From assembly GCA_963595735.1 (NCBI GenBank), contig CAVBJJ010000050.1:1-10473 (forward strand): DNA of 10,473 nt, in the 5' to 3' direction. Position 1 is the first letter of the stretch. Each line of letters opens with the position of its first letter. Made by a program: the position numbers and the translations under genes. The notes under the pieces were generated by a model. That model had not been told where the DNA came from. It did not search any database and saw only the letters and a list, made by a program, of their open reading frames with translations. Shown in pieces: positions 7,354-10,473 of the stretch. Origin of the DNA: CALWOS01 sp963595735 (GTDB taxonomy: Bacteria; Bacillota; Clostridia; Oscillospirales; Oscillospiraceae).

Positions 7354-7394
7354 GCAGGATCCGATAAGCCGCATACTGTAAAATAAGATGATAC

Positions 7395-7426
7395 AAACTG
7401 CCGGATGTGCTGTCCGGCAGTTTTTT
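7395..7426 (+). terminator. Strong intrinsic terminator of the xpaC-to-TPM operon
   Basis: AAACTGCCGGA (7395-7405) pairs perfectly with TCCGGCAGTTT (7413-7423) around a 7-base loop, and the 3' arm runs into TTTTTT (7421-7426). It lies 42 bases after the TPM stop and 25 bases before the next start, so it separates the operon from the radical SAM gene. Confidence 0.9.
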
Positions 7427-7451
7427 ATGAGAGAAAGAGGTGAAAAAAATC

Positions 7452-8354
7452 ATGTCCCAGTGCAGTATCTGTCCCCGTTCCTGTATGGTGGATCGCGCAA
7501 AGCGGCGGGGCTTTTGTCATGCGCCGGCGTCCTTTTTTGTTGCCCGAGCAGCGCCACATTGGGGGGAGGAACCCTGCATCAGCGGCGCCCGCGGCAGCGG
7601 AACGGTGTTCTTTTCCGGTTGTAATCTGGGCTGCGCATTCTGCCAAAACCATGCCATCAGCCGGGGTCAGACCGGTTTGGTGCTGACGGAAGCGGAATTC
7701 CGTCGGACGCTGGAACAGCTGCGCAGTAAAAAGGTACACAACCTGAACTTTGTCACCGGCGCTCACTATGCGCCCCAGATCGCCCGGGTGCTGGAGCAGC
7801 CGCCGGGACTGCCGGTGGTGTGGAACAGCAGCGGCTATGAGTCCGTTTCCACGCTGCGCCTGCTGGAGGGCAAGGTGGATGTGTATATGCCGGATCTGAA
7901 ATTTCTCTCTCCCAAGCTGGCGGCAGACTGGTGCGCGGCACCGGAGTATCCGGCGGTGGCAAAGGCGGCGATTTTGGAGATGTACCGGCAGGTGGGGGAG
8001 CCGGTGTTTGATGCGGATGGAATGCTCCAGCGCGGCCTGCTTCTGCGGCATCTGGTCATGCCGGGCGCGGTGGAAAACAGCCTGGATGTGCTGGACTGGG
8101 TGGCAGAGCATTTTGCCGGTGGGAAAGTGGTACTCAGCCTGATGAGCCAGTTTACGCCTATGCCCGGATGCGAAAATTTTCCGCAGCTCCGGCGCGTCCT
8201 GCTGCCGGAGGAATACCGGCGGGTGACCGATTATCTGGCTTGTCTGGATCTCCCGTTGGGATATACCCAGGAATTGGAGGCGGCAACAGAGGACTGGGTT
8301 CCGGATTTTGATAACACCGGCCTTGCGCCCGGTGCCCAGAGAAAGGAGCTATGA
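7452..8354 (+). CDS. Radical SAM protein, PflX / pyruvate formate-lyase-activase-like
   Basis: This 300-residue cytoplasmic protein probably cleaves S-adenosylmethionine with a [4Fe-4S] cluster to generate a radical. ATG 7452 is chosen over an in-frame GTG at 7440, because the AGAGGTG ribosome site (7435-7441) overlaps that GTG and lies about 10 bases before the ATG. The radical SAM CX3CX2C signature is Cys57, Cys61 and Cys64 in 'SGCNLGCAFCQNH'. An extra N-terminal set, Cys4, Cys7, Cys11 ('CSICPRSC') and Cys22, could bind another cluster or metal. The motifs 'LNFVTGAHYAP', 'VWNSSGYES' and 'VDVYMPDLKF' fit the PflX group (COG1313), homologues of pyruvate formate-lyase activase with no agreed substrate. 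No glycyl-radical enzyme is encoded nearby, so calling it an activase would go too far. It precedes the DUF1653 gene by one base. I see no clear promoter between it and the terminator at 7395. Confidence 0.87.
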   Translation: MSQCSICPRSCMVDRAKRRGFCHAPASFFVARAAPHWGEEPCISGARGSGTVFFSGCNLGCAFCQNHAISRGQTGLVLTEAEFRRTLEQLRSKKVHNLNFVTGAHYAPQIARVLEQPPGLPVVWNSSGYESVSTLRLLEGKVDVYMPDLKFLSPKLAADWCAAPEYPAVAKAAILEMYRQVGEPVFDADGMLQRGLLLRHLVMPGAVENSLDVLDWVAEHFAGGKVVLSLMSQFTPMPGCENFPQLRRVLLPEEYRRVTDYLACLDLPLGYTQELEAATEDWVPDFDNTGLAPGAQRKEL

Positions 8355-8355
8355 A

Positions 8356-8583
8356 ATGCAGAAAATCATTCCCGGCAGGATCTACCGGCATTTTAAGGGA
8401 AAACGGTATCAGGTGCTTTGCATCGCTACCCACACGGAGACGGAGGAGCCGCTGGTGATCTATCAGGCGCTTTACGGAGAAAGGCGGATGTTCGCCCGCC
8501 CTTACGCCATGTTCGCCGGAGAGGTGGATCGGGAAAAGTATCCCGATGTACAGCAGAAGTACCGGTTTCAGATGATAGAGTAA
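8356..8583 (+). CDS. DUF1653 domain protein
   Basis: This 75-residue protein of unknown function is almost wholly one DUF1653 domain (PF07866). The pattern is 'PGRIYRHFKGKRYQVLCIA' at 6-24, then 'THTETEEPLVIYQALYG' and 'FARPYAMFAGEV'. ATG 8356 is chosen because AAAGGAG (8342-8348) stands 7 bases ahead of it, inside the end of the radical SAM gene; longer in-frame starts upstream lie within that gene and have no such site. The previous stop (8352-8354) is one base away, so the two genes are probably translationally coupled. The protein has no signal peptide or membrane helix. A nucleic-acid or small-ligand role for this small beta-rich domain would be a guess. Confidence 0.88.
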   Translation: MQKIIPGRIYRHFKGKRYQVLCIATHTETEEPLVIYQALYGERRMFARPYAMFAGEVDREKYPDVQQKYRFQMIE

Positions 8584-8591
8584 AAAGGCTC

Positions 8592-8619
8592 TTGATATAT
8601 ATATATATATATATATGGT
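8592..8619 (+). promoter_or_regulatory. Promoter of the leucine-rich repeat gene with an AT-repeat spacer
   Basis: TTGATA (8592-8597) is one base off the -35 consensus. The best -10 in reach is TATGGT (8614-8619), four of six matches, with a 16-base spacer made wholly of alternating A and T. An alternative -10, TAGACT at 8619-8624, would give a 21-base spacer. Transcription would start near 8626-8630, leaving about 30 bases before ATG 8659, with ribosome site GAAGGGGAAG (8646-8655). The -10 choice is uncertain. Confidence 0.55.
8595..8616. repeat. Dinucleotide repeat, (AT)11
   Basis: Eleven uninterrupted AT units lie between the DUF1653 stop and the next gene. The tract forms the end of the predicted -35, the whole spacer and the beginning of the predicted -10. 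Pure tracts of this length are prone to slippage. Confidence 0.95.
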
Positions 8620-8658
8620 AGACTGGTAACAAAGAATTATGAAACGAAGGGGAAGTTT

Positions 8659-10293
8659 ATGAAAAAACGGTTGATATCTCTGTTACTGGCCTTGATGCTT
8701 TGCCTTGGCGTGAGTGTCCCGGCAATGGCAGCCGATGCTCATGTCAGTCTGTCATCGCTTCGGTATACCAAGGATGGAAGAGGAATTACAATCACAGATT
8801 GTTCCCGGGGAGCCAGAGGCACTCTGGAGATCCCGGCTACGATCGATGGGGTACAGGTTGTTTCCATTGGGGATAATGCCTTTTCATACTGCGATCAAAT
8901 TACACAAGTGTCTCTTCCCAATACGGTGACCGAAATTGGAGAGTATGCCTTTTCCGGGTGTGCGGCGTTGACAAGTGTCGTTATTCCCGATAGCGTTACT
9001 CAAATGGGAAATGGCGCTTTTGCAGAATGCGTAAACCTTAAGACTGTCATAGTAGGAAAAAAGGTAAAAACACTTCCATATCAGGCTTTTTACAACTGTG
9101 AGAGTTTATCTCAAGTCATACTTCAACATGGGTTAGAAACAATTCAATCGGAAGCGTTTTACAATTGCAGCGATTTGCGTACGATTTCTTTTCCCAACAC
9201 CTTGCGAGTGATTGGATATTCAGCCTTTAGCTATAGTGGTCTGACCAGTGCTGTCATGCCCAGTAGCGTGCGGGAAATCAATGGCGGATTTTTCCGTTGT
9301 GAAGGTCTGAAAAGCATTAAACTCAATGATGGACTCCAAGTGATTGACAGTTACACTTTTTTCAGAACAGCTTTGGAGAGTGTTGTCATTCCGGATAGTG
9401 TGACAAAAATTGGAGAGTATGCCTTTGCAGAAATGCCTACACTGCGTTCAGTGGTGATTGGTGGCGGTGTTAAGGCGTTAAATCGTGCTTATTTCCGTGA
9501 CGATGCGGTACTGGAAACGGTGACGATTCGGGAGGGCGTTAAAACCATTGGAGAAACAGATTCGTGGTGGACTGACAGTGCGACTTTTGAAGGGTGTCCC
9601 TCGCTGAAGACCCTTTATCTGCCCAGTAGTCTGGTAGAGATTGGTGCAGAGAGCTTCAAGGACTCTCAGGATATTTGCGATATTTATTATGCAGGCACTG
9701 CCTACGATTGGGGTGGAGTGGCCATAGGGAGAGACAACGGCAATATTTTGGAAAGCGATGTGACCATGCACTACATTCCGTTTCGGGATACTGTGGCGGG
9801 AGATTACTACTATGACCCCATGATATGGGCAATTGACGGAGGTATCACCAATGGCACCAGCGCAAATACATTTAGTCCCGATGATACCTGCGTTCAGGCA
9901 CAAATTTTGACTTTTCTCTATCGCGCGGCAAAGTCTCCTGCAGTAAGTGGTGACAGTGCATATACCTGTGGCGAAATCACGCCGGATAAATATTATTACA
10001 ACGCATTGCTGTGGGCGTATCAGCAGGGAATTGTTACCGATGTTAGTCTGAACCCGGAGGCGCCCTGTACCCGTGCTGATGTGGTAACTTATTTGTGGCG
10101 ACTCAATGGAAAGCCAAACTGCGGCAGTACTGGATTTACAGATGTTCCCTCTGATGCTGCATATGCGAAAGCAGTTAGTTGGGCGGTGAGCAAGGGGATT
10201 ACCAATGGCACCAGTGCTACCACTTTCAGCCCTGGCGATACCTGTACTCGCGCGCAAATTGTGACATTCCTGTATCGTAGTTTTGTTGAATAA
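8659..10293 (+). CDS. BspA-like leucine-rich repeat surface protein with three SLH modules
   Basis: The protein has 544 residues. ATG 8659 follows GAAGGGGAAG and begins a signal peptide (MKKRLIS, hydrophobic core, cleavage probably after AMA near residue 24). Residues about 50-360 are LRR_5/BspA-type repeats of roughly 23 residues with the pattern 'IP.SVT.IG..AF..C..L..V', the Treponema/Bacteroides BspA kind; in other species such proteins bind fibronectin, host cells or other bacteria. Three SLH modules start near 375, 435 and 491. Their motifs read VQAQ (412-415), TRAD (471-474) and TRAQ (530-533); the middle one also lacks the usual 'F.DV' opening and 'NGTS' turn. Anchoring to the secondary cell-wall polymer is therefore likely, with the third module the most typical. 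There is no LPXTG motif. The gene is more AT-rich than the operon before it and has its own promoter and terminator. The binding target is unknown. Confidence 0.9.
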   Translation: MKKRLISLLLALMLCLGVSVPAMAADAHVSLSSLRYTKDGRGITITDCSRGARGTLEIPATIDGVQVVSIGDNAFSYCDQITQVSLPNTVTEIGEYAFSGCAALTSVVIPDSVTQMGNGAFAECVNLKTVIVGKKVKTLPYQAFYNCESLSQVILQHGLETIQSEAFYNCSDLRTISFPNTLRVIGYSAFSYSGLTSAVMPSSVREINGGFFRCEGLKSIKLNDGLQVIDSYTFFRTALESVVIPDSVTKIGEYAFAEMPTLRSVVIGGGVKALNRAYFRDDAVLETVTIREGVKTIGETDSWWTDSATFEGCPSLKTLYLPSSLVEIGAESFKDSQDICDIYYAGTAYDWGGVAIGRDNGNILESDVTMHYIPFRDTVAGDYYYDPMIWAIDGGITNGTSANTFSPDDTCVQAQILTFLYRAAKSPAVSGDSAYTCGEITPDKYYYNALLWAYQQGIVTDVSLNPEAPCTRADVVTYLWRLNGKPNCGSTGFTDVPSDAAYAKAVSWAVSKGITNGTSATTFSPGDTCTRAQIVTFLYRSFVE

Positions 10294-10313
10294 TAGAAAA
10301 AAATGCCAACATA

Positions 10314-10349
10314 AAAAGGGAGAATCACCTGGCCGTGATTCTCCCTTTT
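10314..10349 (+). terminator. Terminator of the leucine-rich repeat gene
   Basis: AAAAGGGAGAATCAC (10314-10328) and GTGATTCTCCCTTTT (10335-10349) are perfectly complementary over 15 bp around the 6-base loop CTGGCC. The T tract is only the four Ts of the 3' arm, but an A-rich 5' flank gives the opposite strand a T-rich exit, so it may work in both directions. It lies 20 bases after the stop at 10293. Confidence 0.82.
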
Positions 10350-10473
10350 GAGGCTGTCAAAAAACTATGTAACGTGGTACCAGCCCTTGGCTGGCAGAAA
10401 CAGCGGGCAGTATCGTTTTCCGCAGCAGCGGGGGAGTTTGAGGGGGTCAAGACCCGCCTCAATGAGATAAACC
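10350..10473. other. Unassigned sequence at the right edge
   Basis: No gene is recognised here. The stretch is GC-richer than the gene before it and contains a 6-bp hairpin (CCAGCC-CTT-GGCTGG, 10380-10394) and a palindrome GGGTCAAGACCC (10444-10455). On the - strand a frame is open from the edge (10472) to a TAG at 10365-10367, 35 residues ending 'LFLPAKGWYHVT', which I cannot place in a family. It could be the tail of a converging gene, a remnant of a mobile element, or noncoding DNA. Confidence 0.4.

Noticed and set aside
6358..7374. 338-residue open frame on the - strand opposite the TPM gene
   Set aside because: Its start region is the complement of the glycine-rich tail (long Ala/Thr/Ser runs); the + strand has a signal peptide, the TPM domain and a ribosome site.
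7440..7451. GTG start at 7440 for the radical SAM gene
   Set aside because: The only ribosome-like site overlaps this codon and fits ATG 7452 instead; Cys motifs are unaffected.
8595..8616. (AT)11 tract as a terminator hairpin for the DUF1653 gene
   Set aside because: It is self-complementary but has no G-C pairs and no T tract after it, and it fits a promoter spacer better.
8418..8632. Short frames translating the AT repeat as alternating Ile and Tyr
   Set aside because: They arise from the (AT)11 tract and overlap the DUF1653 gene out of frame, with no ribosome site.

Overview
The window looks like chromosomal DNA of a low-to-medium GC Gram-positive gut Clostridium-type bacterium, probably Oscillospiraceae/Ruminococcaceae. 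The reasons are AGGAGG-type ribosome sites, two secreted proteins ending in triple SLH modules of the 'CTRAQ.VTFLWR' kind, a BspA-like leucine-rich repeat protein, a DUF1653 protein and an xpaC/telA pair. All complete genes read on the + strand. No rRNA, tRNA, CRISPR array or transposase gene is visible. Genus-level assignment is inference.

Layout. (1) 1-169: a pentanucleotide CAGCA array at the window edge, then a hairpin with a T tract. (2) 170-3502: a very large secreted surface protein (signal peptide, beta-helix, Ig/MBG-like and InlB-B-like domains, three SLH modules). (3) 3503-3865: two terminator candidates, then a strong sigma-A-type promoter and a short structured leader. (4) 3866-7353: a tight four-gene operon, xpaC-like, telA-like, a divergent lemA-like gene and a TPM-domain gene with a glycine-rich tail, closed by a strong terminator at 7395-7426. 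(5) 7452-8583: a PflX-type radical SAM gene followed one base later by a DUF1653 gene. (6) 8584-10293: a promoter whose spacer is an (AT)11 repeat, driving a second SLH surface protein with BspA-like leucine-rich repeats, closed by a perfect 15-bp hairpin. (7) 10350-10473: unassigned edge sequence.

How the genes fit together. Two cell-wall-anchored, probably adhesive or S-layer-associated proteins flank a core of membrane and envelope housekeeping genes. The core joins two gene pairs that are each known from other Firmicutes (xpaC with telA/yaaN, and lemA with a TPM/YgcG gene) into one transcription unit, which suggests an envelope-stress or membrane-maintenance function. The two surface genes are visibly more AT-rich than the core, consistent with a different evolutionary history.

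The most interesting signals are the (AT)11 tract between the -35 and -10 of the leucine-rich repeat gene and the CAGCA array at the left edge. Both are simple-sequence repeats of the kind that cause phase variation, next to surface-protein genes.
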